64,000 nucleotides of DNA from Alitta virens (GCA_932294295.1 OW028575.1:19348058-19412057); one strand, 5' to 3'; positions 1 through 11,689 are shown, counted from the first letter of the stretch. Made by a program: numbers and translations. Notes: a model not told the origin generated them from the sequence alone.

Positions 1-289
1 TTCCTTTTCTGAATTAAATTTATAAACAAAATAATTCCTTTGAGTCTAACAACAATAATTTTTTTTGGGGGAGGGGGGGATTTTAAAATTTAAATTTTGT
101 GCAATTCAGGCAAGTTGGAACTGAACAAAGATTTTCTGAACCAATGTCAGATTTTTGTCACTTTTTAGTCATTTGTTGCCAAACTCCCGAATTCCACAGG
201 TTCTACATAAAAATGAAAAATTATCTCTTACAAAATTTAACACAAACAAAACATGTAATTTTGGCCTTTCCCAGTCCATAAAACCGCAA

Positions 290-1310
290 TCCAGCCTCTT
301 TCTGGAACTGGAAATGGCGGGAAAATGGTGAAGTCACTTAGCAACCAAGTTTGGTGAGGTCATGTGACCTGCCATTCAGCCTCGTTCTGTGTTTCATTAA
401 AAGGCCCTGGCAACAATGGTGTGAATGGTTGCTAAGGAGCTTTGACTTACAATCATGGTTGTTAGGGAAGTCATGTGACCCACAGGCAGTTGTTACATCC
501 ATTCAGCCTCTTTCTGGTTTTGAATTTTCCAGTTATTGGGGACTGACCAAGCTCTGACTTGTTTCTGTCTCAAGTAAGAAGACAGGTCGGGTCTGGCAAT
601 CGGAAAGTGACGTCACAATGTTTGGATGCTAGATATCAGCCAATCAGATCACAGAACTCGCCAGACCCAACCTGAGTGAGATTCACTCAGGGAACCAGAG
701 AGGACCAAGCTATTGAAATATTATGGGCAATCTGCCACCAGGGTAAATCTTTAATACACTGTTACACAATGAATGATTTTTGCATACTACTACTACAATT
801 GGACCTAATTTATATTTATTTATTTTTGGTAACTAATGCCCATAGCTGTCTGGAAAAACTGTAGATTTTGAAAGTAGGATGAAAAATGAAAATAATTATC
901 AAAGGCTTTAGTAATGTAATTGTAACTTAAAAGTGCAACAATATGAAGGTAAATTGTTAATGTACCAGCTCTGAGTGGTCTGAGACAATGCTTGCTTGGT
1001 GGACAGGACACAGTATAAATGATTTGATCATCTGGAGCAGAATGATTAGCCTGAGAGGTAACTGGTTCAATGACCAGTAGCAATGCATGGATCCAACCCT
1101 GTAAGGTCCCCCTTTGTCCAGTGCTTTTTAATTTGATTTGAGGGATTCTACAATACATGCATTTGTATAAAAACCAAATGTTGCCACTGCCCCTATTCAG
1201 CCAAGAGTTCAAAAAGATCACTTTTGCTCTGTGAGGTCATGTGACCTGCCATTCAGCCTCATTGTGAGCAAGCATGGTCGGTAGGGGAGTCAGCCTCTTT
1301 CTAGTTTTTA
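290..1310 (+). repeat. Diverged repeat with GTCATGTGACC and CAGCCTCTTTCTGG blocks
   Basis: The block CAGCCTCTTTCTGG or a close variant recurs at about 292, 376, 506, 1252 and 1291. The motif (G)GTCATGTGACC recurs at 358-369, 470-480 and 1235-1246, each 7-35 bases before a CAGCCTC block. The spacing and shared flanks show old copies of one repeat unit rather than chance motifs. GTCATGTGAC resembles the E-box/M-box bound by MITF/TFE factors; any binding is inference. Confidence 0.5.
583..674. repeat. Inverted repeat enclosing a CRE and a CCAAT box
   Basis: The arms CAGGTCGGGTCTGGC (583-597) and GCCAGACCCAACCTG (660-674) pair with one mismatch around a spacer of about 60 bases. The spacer contains the full CRE palindrome TGACGTCA (608-615) and a CCAAT box (640-644). 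It may be a small MITE or an imperfect cruciform with promoter-type motifs. No gene start is visible downstream. Confidence 0.45.
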
Positions 1311-3368
1311 ATTTAATTTATAACGGTAAATAAAACAACAAATTTAGGTTTAGGAAGGAAACCAGACCTTAGCTCCCTTGAGAAATACGCGTAGAAGGTC
1401 CTGGCTAAGCGGGAAGGATATAGAAGGATTATCCAGGGAGGAGATAGCGTTTTAAATAGAACAGAACAAAGATGGCTGCCGGCATTAATTTATATGATAC
1501 GACGTACATAATGTTTTAGTTGCACTGGGTATAAATCTTTATGTCTCACATGTAACAACTGTTAAATGTACAATTAACAGTACAATTTTTTGTAAACATA
1601 ATTTTAACAAGAAGAGCTCTCTTTGAAAAAGAGACCTGTATCAGAATTGTTAACGTAGTCTAGACATGCAAAAAAAAAATTAATTAATTGATCTAGATGC
1701 AGGTAACAGATGACTGACAAGGTATCATGTCTAAATGTTACAATCAATTAGTATAGTTCATATAAATTATGTCTTTGTCTTTATTGCCGAAAGTGCTATA
1801 AAATGTACTTTTCCATAGATCCTCGCTACTCTTGCCTAGCTACCCACAACAGTCTGCAAATCGACCACTTGCACCATCTATAATATTAGTAATTATAAAA
1901 AGAGACCTTTGCTTGTTAGTCATACTATGAAAAAAATTAATATATATATATATTTCAAACTTTCCTGCTATAAAGTTGCATAGAATTTTTTCTAGTTCTT
2001 TTTGGAATATGCCAAAATACTTTTAGTATTCTGTAATTTGCAGCCAAAATAATTTTCATTTTAACATTGGCCTATTTGTTATTACTTGTAATTAATTACA
2101 GTTTACAGTTTCAAATGCAATCAGCTATCAGAAAGATAAGAGGAATTGACATATCCAATTTGTGTAAATACACTGTTTTACTTAAGAAAGAGTGAGAACA
2201 GTGAGTGTGTGTGGCCAGTTTCATTCATTTTATAGGTCAGAGTGTGGGTGTGTCACTCAACTGGCCAATCATAGCCCGATGCCTGCAATGGAATGACCAC
2301 TGCCACACTGACATACAACAGAAGCATCACAAGCACAAATTCATGATGGATTTTTGTTAACAGCCAAAGCACCATAGTTACCATTCAAATCACATTAGTT
2401 TATTCACATTAGTGAAAAGACCAAAATGAACCATGCCAATTTCTGGGAAATCAGACTAACATGGATGAGTCCATTGATTTTTGAGGGGGGAACTGTTAAG
2501 ATTTAATAAATACCTTGGTACAATTAACCCAGGCACTTTTGACATATGGTCCTCAATTCAAAGTTGCTCTATTTTATTCAAGGAAGACAAATGTGCCATA
2601 GTTAGGTTATCTAAGCCATTTTCAAGAATGTGAAGATCAATGATCTGGCCACAGCTTAAATGTACACAAACATCAGTGATGTCACTAGCAATCTTCACAG
2701 GGCTCAGATGATTACTTGTGAAACCAATCTTAATAAGTATCTATATCTCTATGAGTTCCGCTAATTATAGGATATGTTATGGATTCAGAATCTGATACAA
2801 AAAAATATATCAAATTATCTAAATCCAAAACATTTATAGTGGAAAGCAATAGCAAGGAAATATTTTAAAAGGCAAAACTCATGTCTCACGTAACAGTTTT
2901 AAGTGGGGTAACAGTAAGATCAGGCATAGTTCTTTTAATAAGTTTGTTCTTGCTTCTAAACAAATCTCAGAATGGCAGGTTTCATTCATCGGTTAGTAAA
3001 ATGTACAAATGTACATGTTGGTCAATTTTTTTTATATCTTTATGGGTGTTCACAGAAAAAGATAGATGTATGTTCCATCAGTCAATTTCATTTCCGTTAA
3101 GTTTCTGTTGTTAAATACTAATCCAGACCCAATTTATAGTTTCAATAAGGTAGATATCAAAATTAATTATTCTATTAAATGATCTTTTTAAAGCTGTAAA
3201 TGTCTGTCATTATCATGAATATAAACATGTACAGACACATTTAAGTCATCCCATGGTTGGTTTGCTCCACATCACTGTGTCATTCAGCAGTAGTTACAGT
3301 TCTGTTTTTTTTTCCCTAAAATTGTTTTATATTATAGGGACAACAACAAGTCAACTATACATCGAGCA

Positions 3369-3677
3369 ATGAAGGTTCCATTCATGCTTATGGTGACTCT
3401 GGTCCTCATCCAGTCCAAAAATGGAGAGGCGGTTTGTGGCGTAACATACCAGACCAACTGTGTCACTGGGTTGCGTACACTGAAACCTGAATATGCAGGA
3501 AGAGTGCAAACTGTCGCTGGACCAATAGACTGCTCCAACTTCTGCACTAAGCACCGGAATGAATGCGTGGCTTTTGACATCACTGACCACTTGAATGGGC
3601 AATACACTTGTCAACTAATCAAGAGCAGGCAATATACCAAATGCAATAATATACCCAACACAAAACACTACATCTTG
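3369..3677 (+). CDS. Secreted PAN/Apple-like Cys-rich protein, exon 1
   Basis: This exon encodes residues 1-103 of a predicted 197-aa secreted protein. The start codon opens a signal peptide (MKVPFMLMVTLVLIQSKNG, probable cleavage around residue 20). A Cys-rich segment follows with the PAN/Apple-like pattern DCSNFC..NEC.AFDI..YTCQL at about residues 58-84. Seven cysteines lie in the exon. PAN domains are disulphide-bonded extracellular modules that bind proteins or carbohydrate. The exon ends after ATC TTG at a GTAGGA donor in phase 0, matching the phase-0 acceptor at 9023. Reading on past the donor gives only a low-quality tail. The exact family is not recognised; the secreted PAN-like assignment rests on signal peptide and Cys spacing. 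Confidence 0.68.
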
Positions 3678-5844
3678 GTAGGATTTGCCATAATTTCTTA
3701 TTTCATAGTTAAATATAGTGTATTTATGGATGGATGTGGGGGATGGGAACTTGAGGGAACTCAGCCCCCTGACGGAAAAACAGGGGGAGCTCTGCAATGC
3801 TGCAACTCCCCCCAATGTCATTGCTATATAATTTATTATTTTGGATTTTTACACTAACATATTTTGAATTTAAAGGTATAGAAACTTTGGTCCTAGTTTC
3901 AGGTGAGGCATGCATAAATAAATTTGGCTATTGACACTGTATATACAGTAGCAACAACAGTGTGCTACGGGCATAATATTGAACATTATTGACCAAGGCC
4001 TACCTTTCTTGGTGTAGATACCAGCCTTTCTCATCCTAGGACTATCTTCCTTACTCAGGCCAACCTTCCTGGTGAAGGTGCCAACCTCCCGCAGGGTGAT
4101 GCTTCCTGAAAATTGGCCAGTCTTCCTGGTTGGTTTGGGCCCAGACTTATGTATATATATATATAAGGGCCAGATAACCTTCCACTATGAACTTTGATTG
4201 GTTCCGTTTGTGATGTTGCAATCTTGTCCAAAGTTTTGCGTATCCTTATTTTAAAGATTCTAGACATCTAATTGGCTGAGAGGCCATAAAATTAATTATT
4301 TTTATTGGCGATGACGGTCGACAATCTTTACTGTCTAAATTAAGGTCAAATAAAAAAAGATAATTTTCAGAAATAGTGTAAACCGTGACCCATTGCGACC
4401 CAAAATTCAGGTAAACTTATCATAGTGCCTTCCAGGGTTTGTCAATCTCAAAAATTGTATGTGGCAACTGTCAATAACTATATAACCATCTTTGAGTTTC
4501 GAAATGCCCTAATCCAAATGGACTGATGGGTGCATGTTCATAAAATTAGTCAACACAATAATATAGAGAAACGTTTATCATACCATAGAATAAATTAAAA
4601 GATAGTTGAATACTCATGTTATTGAATATTTAAATAAAATATATTTTTAAAATCTAATGCAACTCAAATTTTCACGCTAAAGCCCCTGTCACACGGGCCG
4701 GTTGTGCCGTAGTGAACCCGTAGTATTACGTAATAGTTGCGGGAATCACTACCCGGCTCCAAGCCGGCGGCCCCAATACGGCCACCCGTGGATACCCGGG
4801 GATACCTGGCAAGCACCCGTGGGACCCTTGGCCAAGCCGCGAAACCCGGGCCCGGTAGCAGGTTGTGCCATGCTTGCATCGCACAACCGTAGAAATCTCA
4901 CGGGTGAAAAAATAAATAAAAATACCCGTGGAAGCCGGCGGGTGACCCGTGGAAGCCGGCGGGTGACCTGTGGAAGCTGGCGGGTGACCCGTGGAAGCCG
5001 GCGAAATATCCGTCCCTAATTTCACCCGTAGTAAAGCCGGTGGCTTGTTCAGGGGTTCCCCGCCGGCTTTTTGCTACCAGCGTCAGCGTAGGCAGGGAGG
5101 GGGGTTGTATATACTTTAAAAGACTGCTGCTCCTCTAATATTAGTCTGATTTTCGTCAAATAAGACTGAATTGTAGCATATTTCATACTGATTCCAGACA
5201 TGTTTTCGGATCATAAATAGACCAAATATTAAGCGAGATATACGTCTGAGAAGGCAGGTAGGTGGCAAACAGTGGTGCTCCCTGAAGCGTCCGCGCCCGG
5301 ACTGTATCTATGCAGGCAGAGCTGAGCAATTCTTTAAAAAGCTGCTGCTCCCTTAATATTTGTCAGATTTTCGTCAAATAATGACTAAATAGTAGGATAT
5401 GTTTTCGGATCGTAAATATTATGCGAGATATTTGTCTGAGAAGGCAGTTGACTGGCGGCGGTCAAGGTGCTCTGTGTATGGTCATGACTTGAATGGTGTG
5501 GTCAATATTTTTGACCATGATATATATACATTGTTTGGATGAGCTTTATTGCAATTCATTTCTACTCATTCTGCCAACTGCCATGACTGTTATGTCAATT
5601 GCTATTAGCATTTTGAATGATACAAAGAATGGGTGTAGGGAATACAGCAAATGCTCAATACATGTGTCAATTCCCTAATTGCCTCAATTGGGGTTCTTTG
5701 ACCTGTCATTTCGTTCAAAGATGACACAGTAATATGACATTGTCTTGATTGTCATTCACAATTACAAAAAGATGTAATTGCTTTCATTAATTAAAAACAA
5801 TGTATTTTAAAATATTGTAATTACCAGGCAATGATAATATTTGT

Positions 5845-6030
5845 ATATTGGTATTTTTTTTATACATGTGAACATTCTTATTTTTTTGTGTTAATTTGAA
5901 TCTTATTGTGATATTTTGATCAGTATTTGTGTATATTTTTGTAAAATTTAAATCTAATATTGATATTGTAATTAGTATTTGTAATTTGATCTGTGATTTT
6001 ATTTGCTATCTTTTATGTACTTATATAGAC
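5845..6030 (+). mobile_element. LINE 3' UTR fragment inside the foldback loop
   Basis: This stretch aligns with the 3' UTR of the truncated LINE at 17540-17650, sharing TGTGTATATTTTTGTAAAAT, TCTAATATTGATATTGTAAT and CTATCTTTTATGTA in order. It lacks any coding part and lies in the loop between the foldback arms. It was either captured by the element or inserted later. Confidence 0.55.
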
Positions 6031-6352
6031 CAAATATTAAGCTAGATATTCTATATTATATTATAAGCATATAAATCTATCTGTCTCTCTAAACTATCTG
6101 TCTATCTACATATCCTATTTTCGTCAAATAAAGACTGAATTATTCAGGGAAATGTGTAGAATTTATATAATCTATAGATAGATATACTCTAGTTTAGAGT
6201 AATCATTTTAGATATTTATTTCATTTTATATAAATTATCAATATTTCGTTCTTGTTGGAATTAAAATTGTTATTGCATGTTCCATCCATGCTCAAAACAA
6301 TCTCCCTCTTTAATATGCATAATAAACAGTAATCAGTTGAAATTCAGAATTT

Positions 6353-6402
6353 CAATTCATGCTTGTGATCAATGATTTCAATTCATGCTTGTGATCAATG
6401 AT
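6353..6402 (+). repeat. Tandem 24-25-bp duplication
   Basis: TTCAATTCATGCTTGTGATC followed by AATGA occurs twice back to back in the loop of the foldback element. Confidence 0.7.
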
Positions 6403-7825
6403 GAAAAAGCATGATTTACCCCATTCTTTGTATTATTAAAAATGCTAATAGCAATTGACATAACGGTCAAGGCAGATTGCTATTACATATATAGGTTAAT
6501 TGACTTCACAAAACCAAAGGAAAAATCCATTCCATTGGCCAGTTGGCAGAATGAGTAGAAATTAATTGCAATAAAGCTCATCCAAACAATGTATATATCA
6601 TGGTCAAAAATATTGACCACACCATTCAAGACATGAACATACACAGAACACCTTGCCGCCGCCAGAAAACTGCCTTCTCAGACGGATATCTCGCTTAATA
6701 TTTGGTTTATTTTCAATCTGAAAACACCTATGGAGTCTGTATGAATTATACTACAATCCAGTCTTTGTTTGACTAAAATCAGAATAATTTTAGGGGAGCA
6801 GCAGCCTTTTAAAGAAGCACTCAGCATTGATACAGTCAGGGCGCGGACGTCTGCGAGAGCACCACTGTTTGCCTCTGCCAACCTAGCTGCCTTCTCAGAC
6901 AAATAACTTGCTTAATATTTGGTATATTTTCGATCCAAAAAAACGTATGGAATCAGTATGAATTATACTACAATTCAGTCTTGATTTGATGAAAATCTGA
7001 CTAATATTAGGGGAGCAGCAGCTTTTTAAAGTATACTCCTGGAAGCCGTCGAGTTACTCCTACTACCCGCCGGCTTACTCCTACAACCCGGCGAGTCACC
7101 CGTAGAACCCGCCGAGTCACATGTAGAACCCGCCGAGTCACCCGTAGAACCCGCCGAGTCACCCGTAGGATCTGGCGGGTAACCCGTAGAACCCGCCGGG
7201 TAACCCGTAGATGCCCCGCCCCTTTTTGCTGCCAGAACCTGTCCCAAACCTGTGGAAAGAGCTGTTACATAACTGTTACGTCACTCTACAGGTTCACTAC
7301 GGCAAAACCGGCCCGTGTGACAGGGGCTTTAGCTGATCCTGTGTGGCCAGCCACTGGGGTATACGAGTTCCTCAAACAAACATTTCCCACTTCCATCACT
7401 GAGTGTAATGTTATCATGTTTGACATTTAGCTGGGTAAATAAGGAATAAGTTCTATTGATTGTGCACACAATTGATGGTCATTTATGTAATATTATCAAG
7501 TTAGACCCCTAACACCGGGATAACATGCTACATCAGTCACCATTGGTCTGATAGGCCTAATGACATGCTATTTGAACAACTTTCATTTTTTCACATGCAG
7601 TCAGCACAGTTAATTTCTATCACCTTTACACAATTTTCATAAGGATGGGATAAAAGTTAATATCTAATTTTCATGAAATTTTGCCTCAGCCATGCACTTT
7701 GACTTTTGTCTTGGGTCAAAGGTCAAGATTACAGATTACCTTGGTCATTATGTCAATATCACCTACTAAATATAATAACTGCACTTGCAGTGTTGGCAAA
7801 AGTATGTAGTGGAATAGACGGAAAA

Positions 7826-8104
7826 AGTGCAGTATAGCGGACCCAGATTTATGACCATATTTAACAAGCCTCATTGCCAGGCCTATGACGTAAATTGCTT
7901 GAAATGTAATTATGACGTCACAAAAATTAATGTAGTTATGACGGTGGTTTCATCTTCAAGGTACAGACAGCGTTTATTTTTGCTTATCTACACCAAATGT
8001 TATTTTAATTGTGCTAGAACTTAAAACTTGTGAAATATTTGATAAAATTTAATTTTTAATGGCCGCAAAATATGGGCATAAATTTGGGTCCGCTATACTG
8101 CACT
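7826..8104. mobile_element. MITE-like element with long terminal inverted repeats
   Basis: The left end AGTGCAGTATAGCGGACCCA continues GATTTATGACCATATTT and is matched at the right end by the inverse repeat with two substitutions, giving arms of about 37 bases around a 200-bp AT-rich centre. The short flanks AATAGAC and AAAGTGC occur on both sides, but a clean target duplication cannot be read. No transposase is present. Superfamily unassigned. Confidence 0.65.
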
Positions 8105-9023
8105 AAACCCGAATAGACAAAGTGCTTGTCTAAATTATCAAGGCAAAATTTGACCCTGGAAAAACTTGGCCTATAATGGCACTTTTTATATAATGGCACA
8201 GCCAAACTTTCATCAATCGAGGGTGTGGCTGGTGCCCCAAAATTACCCAATTCAAGCTCACCTTTGCTTTTCCACCTGCAGCACAACTCGTGTGAAGTTT
8301 TACACTAGTTCATATAGGATGTTTCCATTGATTTTCTGCTTTCGTCAGATTTTCCCATAGTCAAACTGAATTTTTTTGATGATTCCTTACATAGTCATGC
8401 ACCTAGTCAATAGAAGTGAGATACAGGTCTTTTAGAACTATTTTGTAGTACCGCCCCATTGATAGCTTGAAATTATTGGGATTTTGAGATTTTTTTATGT
8501 ATTTTCAATATAGATCCATCTGTAATTTGAACATATATAAATAAAAAAGTGCAGCTGTATTTCATACCAATGGTAAGCATGAAGAAAAATGCCACAATTC
8601 TAATAATTCTATAATTTTGCTTTTGAAACTCTCGTATCGTACTTGATCCAATATTATATATATACTATTTTTTTAACTGATGATGTTTGCTACTGATACC
8701 TGCTGAAGTGTTCAGGGCACTACGTAAGCACCTGCATCTCACATCTAATGACTAAACTTATGACCAGATGAAAAATCAGCAAATTTGCTGGGCACCAGCC
8801 ACACCCTAATAATTTATTATTCCATGTACATTACCTTCCAAAAATGTTACTTTTTCTCCCAATTGGGTGAGTCAGTGATATTATGTTTGAGGACATGTTT
8901 GCCTGTAACGTCATTCGCATCACTCAATGTATGCAGCTATTTCTCTCCCCATGAAATCACCAAGACTTCCCCTCCATAGATAAGTATTGTTAACTTATTT
9001 GATTTTACTGTTTTATATTTCAG

Positions 9024-9308
9024 GATGACTTTTGTACTCGTATAAGCATAAACGGCTCACTGTATGCTCACTGCCATGGAGAGTATGAAGTATTTTATCC
9101 ATACTGTGGCTACCCTTCCTACCGGCAAATCCAATTTGACAAAAACAAGTTCCTTGTGCATGATCCAAATGATGGAAAATGGTACTGTGTTAATAAGTAT
9201 GACTACTCCTACTGTTTACGATGGGGATATTTTACATCTTCCTCTGTTGCAAGTGATCATCTTGTTGGACCGTGGAACTCTGACCATTATGTAACTTGTG
9301 TAGTATAA
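9024..9308 (+). CDS. Secreted PAN/Apple-like Cys-rich protein, terminal exon
   Basis: The exon begins after TTTTATATTTCAG in phase 0 and reads DDFCTRISINGSLYAHC..., ending ...HYVTCVV and TAA at 9306-9308 (94 codons plus stop). It adds six cysteines and many aromatic residues (Tyr, Trp, Phe), with the core YPYCGYPSYRQIQFDKNKF and NDGKWYCVNKYDYSYC. I recognise no named domain here; it may be a lineage-specific disulphide-bonded module. The ATG-initiated frame at 9064-9294 is a shadow in another frame. The clean acceptor, open frame, matching phase and Cys-rich composition make the pairing with the exon at 3369-3677 credible. Confidence 0.65.
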   Translation, partial: DDFCTRISINGSLYAHCHGEYEVFYPYCGYPSYRQIQFDKNKFLVHDPNDGKWYCVNKYDYSYCLRWGYFTSSSVASDHLVGPWNSDHYVTCVV

Positions 9309-10554
9309 TTTCAATGCATAAAGCAACTATAAAAGTAATGACCATAAATCATACACAGTTTAGGTCTTGGCACAGCACAAAATGCTCAGAAATGGTAGTA
9401 CATGCAATAAGTTGAACCCAAATTTTCTAACCCATAAAATCTTTCTCAGTAAAAATTAAGTTCAAATTTCCCATTGATCCGATGATCATTTTTGCTCATT
9501 ATGGCCATTTTTTATGGTCGCAGAGAAGTAGAAATTATCATGCGCATATAGCAAACTTTAAGTTAATTGTTAATTCAGCTAGGAAGTTTGCATTAGACTT
9601 GTTTCAAACATTGCATGTCCCCTTTGTGCTGTTTCATGTCCTGTTTTGAAAAAATATGACCAAAAAGTGGACATTTATTTTGAATCATACTTTACCCAGA
9701 TAGCATGCTACATTGGGTCTACATCGGTTTCTACATCAGACCAACGTTGGTTATAAACACTTCTGACATTTTATCAAACTTTTTAGATGTTTGGACTAAC
9801 ATTTAGAAATCTGTCATGGCGGACCCATTTTTAACAGTTTGAAGAGGGTTGTTATAATCAATGTCTGTCCAGTGGGCGGAAGGACAGGCGGGCGGGAGTT
9901 TGTAACAATTTCGTTTCTAAAGCTGAACTCTTAACATTTTGCACAGTGAAACTCTATATGGCCCAGTGGTACCTTTTGATGTTGATAGTCATATTGACAT
10001 ATGTAGGTTATGCATTACAAATTTGCAAAAAAAATTTTTTCGTTAATACCTGAGAATTTTTTTCGTATGTACCAGAAAACTATTAAAATAGGGGAAAAAT
10101 CCTTACTTTTCCACACCTTTATATCAATGACACTATTTACCCTAAATGAGTGAAATTTTGTTTGTAACATATCTGTTGCTATACTAATGTTGCCGGACCA
10201 TTCATTAAAGACAAACAAGGTTTAACATTCTGGTCAATCTTAATTCCCAGATAGCGAAAACACCTGAAATAACGAACTCATATGAGTAATGCAGCCAATG
10301 ATTTATGTCTCACTCATAACGAATATGTGAAATGTATAATGATAAGTCAATGATAAGTCATACCCTGTTTGGGTGTTTCTGCAGCACATAGTGTATTTGT
10401 CTAGCCGCATCGCATAATAAGGTTGCCCATGTTGGGGTTACCTATAGTTTCATTCAAATGCGATATGAAATACATAAACTAAATATAAACTCTTTTGCTA
10501 AATACATAATAGTGAAACAAAGTGTTTCTTACAGATGTGTTCTGAATGTCAAAT
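9309..10554. other. Non-coding intergenic stretch
   Basis: I see no coding sequence. A short repeated motif, CCCAGATAGC, occurs at about 9697 and 10247. The first copy leads into a CTACATTGGGTCTACATCGG-type segment. The rest is AT-rich unique-looking DNA. The 3' UTR and poly(A) site of the PAN-like gene must lie near the start, but I could not place the signal. Confidence 0.35.
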
Positions 10555-10562
10555 GGTGACTA

Positions 10563-10906
10563 TAGTGATGCAGACCGGACCGCATGGGTCCGGTCCGGTA
10601 CGCGGTCCGACCCTGGACCGCATCGGTACCGGACCAGCAACAAAATACCAGTACTGGGTGCCTGGACCGCGGTCCGGACCGCTGGAAAAGTTTTTAATTT
10701 AAAAGAACATAATTTTTTCTTTTTTTTTTAAATAAAAAACTTTTGCTAACCTTTGTTTTTATCATAATTAAAAAAAAAGCCGATGGATCGCTTCTGGACC
10801 GGTCCAGTAATAATACCGGACCACCTGACCTTGGACTGGACCAGTACCGGACCACTTTAAGGAATATCGGACCACCCCACAAAAGGCGGTCCGGTCTGCA
10901 TCACTA
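10563..10906. mobile_element. hAT-family MITE with perfect 8-bp target duplication
   Basis: The ends TAGTGATGCAGACCGGACCG and the inverse (ending GGTCTGCATCACTA) fit the hAT terminal consensus (TAGNG). An exact 8-bp target duplication, GGTGACTA, flanks the element at 10555-10562 and 10907-10914. The 344-bp body has no coding capacity. It contains many GGACC/GGTCC boxes in both subterminal regions, as expected for clustered transposase-binding motifs in hAT elements. The exact target duplication suggests a fairly recent insertion. Confidence 0.9.
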
Positions 10907-11136
10907 GGTGACTAGCCCATCAGAAATACTTGAGGAGTTGTGGACTCCTGGGCTGTCCTTGGTGGAATGGTCATTCACTGCTTCTTTGAATGCCACTCCA
11001 CCTGGTCAGCCACCTGGTGGACAATTATTAGTGCACTCAAGTGCCCCCTAGTTATTAACAGGGCAACTATTACTAACTAATGCATGAACGTATGAACTGT
11101 AACTATACAATAGCTATATAAGCCATTACGGCAACA

Positions 11137-11215
11137 CTAATGGAAAATCAAAAAGTGCTAAAATTGCGTTTCTGGCAGAACTCTAGCACTAATAAAGTTA
11201 CCCAACAAAAACCTG
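11137..11215 (-). repeat. Dispersed repeat, inverse copy of 15721-15815
   Basis: CAGAACTCTAGCACTAAT and flanking blocks (ACTAATGG, AAATCA, TTACCC) match the reverse complement of 15721-15815 in the same order, with a short internal deletion. It is a small interspersed repeat of unknown class. Confidence 0.55.
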
Positions 11216-11454
11216 CAGGTCGAAACCCACCCCGCGCTCATCTCCATTAGCAGATTAGCAAAATCACAGTGTAAGGGCCATGATGAATTTTTGTTTTTTT
11301 TTGCTCGCTAATCTGCTGCATCCCGTAATTTCACTCAGTTGATGCCCCTTACAACAACAAAAACATGCTTAAAGCATTGGTATATATAATTAATTTTTTG
11401 GAGTTACAGAGAGTCTCCATTCATCATTAAATTTAACTTTAATCAGGTGATCAT

Positions 11455-11560
11455 GTGCTGATGATGATGCATGTTATGTGTATGATATGTTGATGATGAT
11501 ACATGGTGTATGTACATGATATGCTGATGGTGATACATGATATGTATACAGATATTTAGA
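11455..11560 (+). repeat. Diverged tandem repeat, about 36-bp unit
   Basis: Three imperfect units share TGATGATGATACATG and TGTATGTACATGATATG-like blocks. No coding role is visible. Confidence 0.5.
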
Positions 11561-11689
11561 TGAGTATGACCTTGATTTATTTGGATGATGATGAAAACAG
11601 ACTGTGCTGCAGCAAGACTCAGCTAATCCCATATATAAACAGGGAAATGTTTTAGGGTCCTACTGACACTGCGGAAGTCAGAGGCTTTT

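Larger units (their letters stand above)
1..3368. other. Non-coding 5' region with diverged repeats
   Basis: No convincing coding sequence is seen. The 133-codon minus-strand reading frame at 820-1221 has no recognisable domain and I do not call it. The stretch holds a repeat family around 290-530 and 1225-1310, an inverted repeat at 583-674, and low-complexity TA runs near 1940. A possible 3' splice site (TTATATTATAG) at about 3338, just before the PAN-protein start codon, suggests that an upstream 5' UTR exon exists, but I could not locate it. Confidence 0.5.
4676..7333. mobile_element. Large foldback (long inverted repeat) DNA element
   Basis: The left end GCTAAAGCCCCTGTCACACG is repeated in inverse orientation at the right end. 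Homology continues inward for about 950 bases per arm (left to about 5637, right from about 6419), leaving a loop of about 780 bases. Each arm runs in the same order: the terminal repeat, a GC-rich minisatellite (units of about 21 bases with CCCGTGGAAGCCGGCGGGT on the left and CCCGTAGAACCCGCCGAGT on the right), then two diverged ~190-bp units with GCTGCTCC, TTTTCGTCAAATAA and CTGAGAAGGCAG. No transposase is encoded, so it must be non-autonomous. The termini may include a TA or GCTA target duplication, but boundaries are ambiguous. Superfamily unknown. Confidence 0.8.
3678..9023 (+). other. Intron of the PAN-like gene
   Basis: This 5.3-kb intron (GTAGGA donor, TATTTCAG acceptor) contains no exon that I can support. 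Half of it is a foldback element (4676-7333), which itself contains a LINE 3' UTR piece. A small inverted-repeat element lies at 7826-8104. All reading frames inside 4660-7250 come from GC-rich minisatellite units of the foldback arms. Confidence 0.6.

Noticed and set aside
820..1221. 133-codon minus-strand open frame
   Set aside because: No domain, no splice logic, and it overlaps the diverged repeat; consistent with chance.
4702..5025. Two overlapping frames with TGHPPAS/RGSRRVT repeats
   Set aside because: They are translations of the GC-rich minisatellite in the foldback arm, not genes.
7026..7247. Minus-strand frame with repeated STGDSAG units
   Set aside because: Same reason: right-arm minisatellite of the foldback element.
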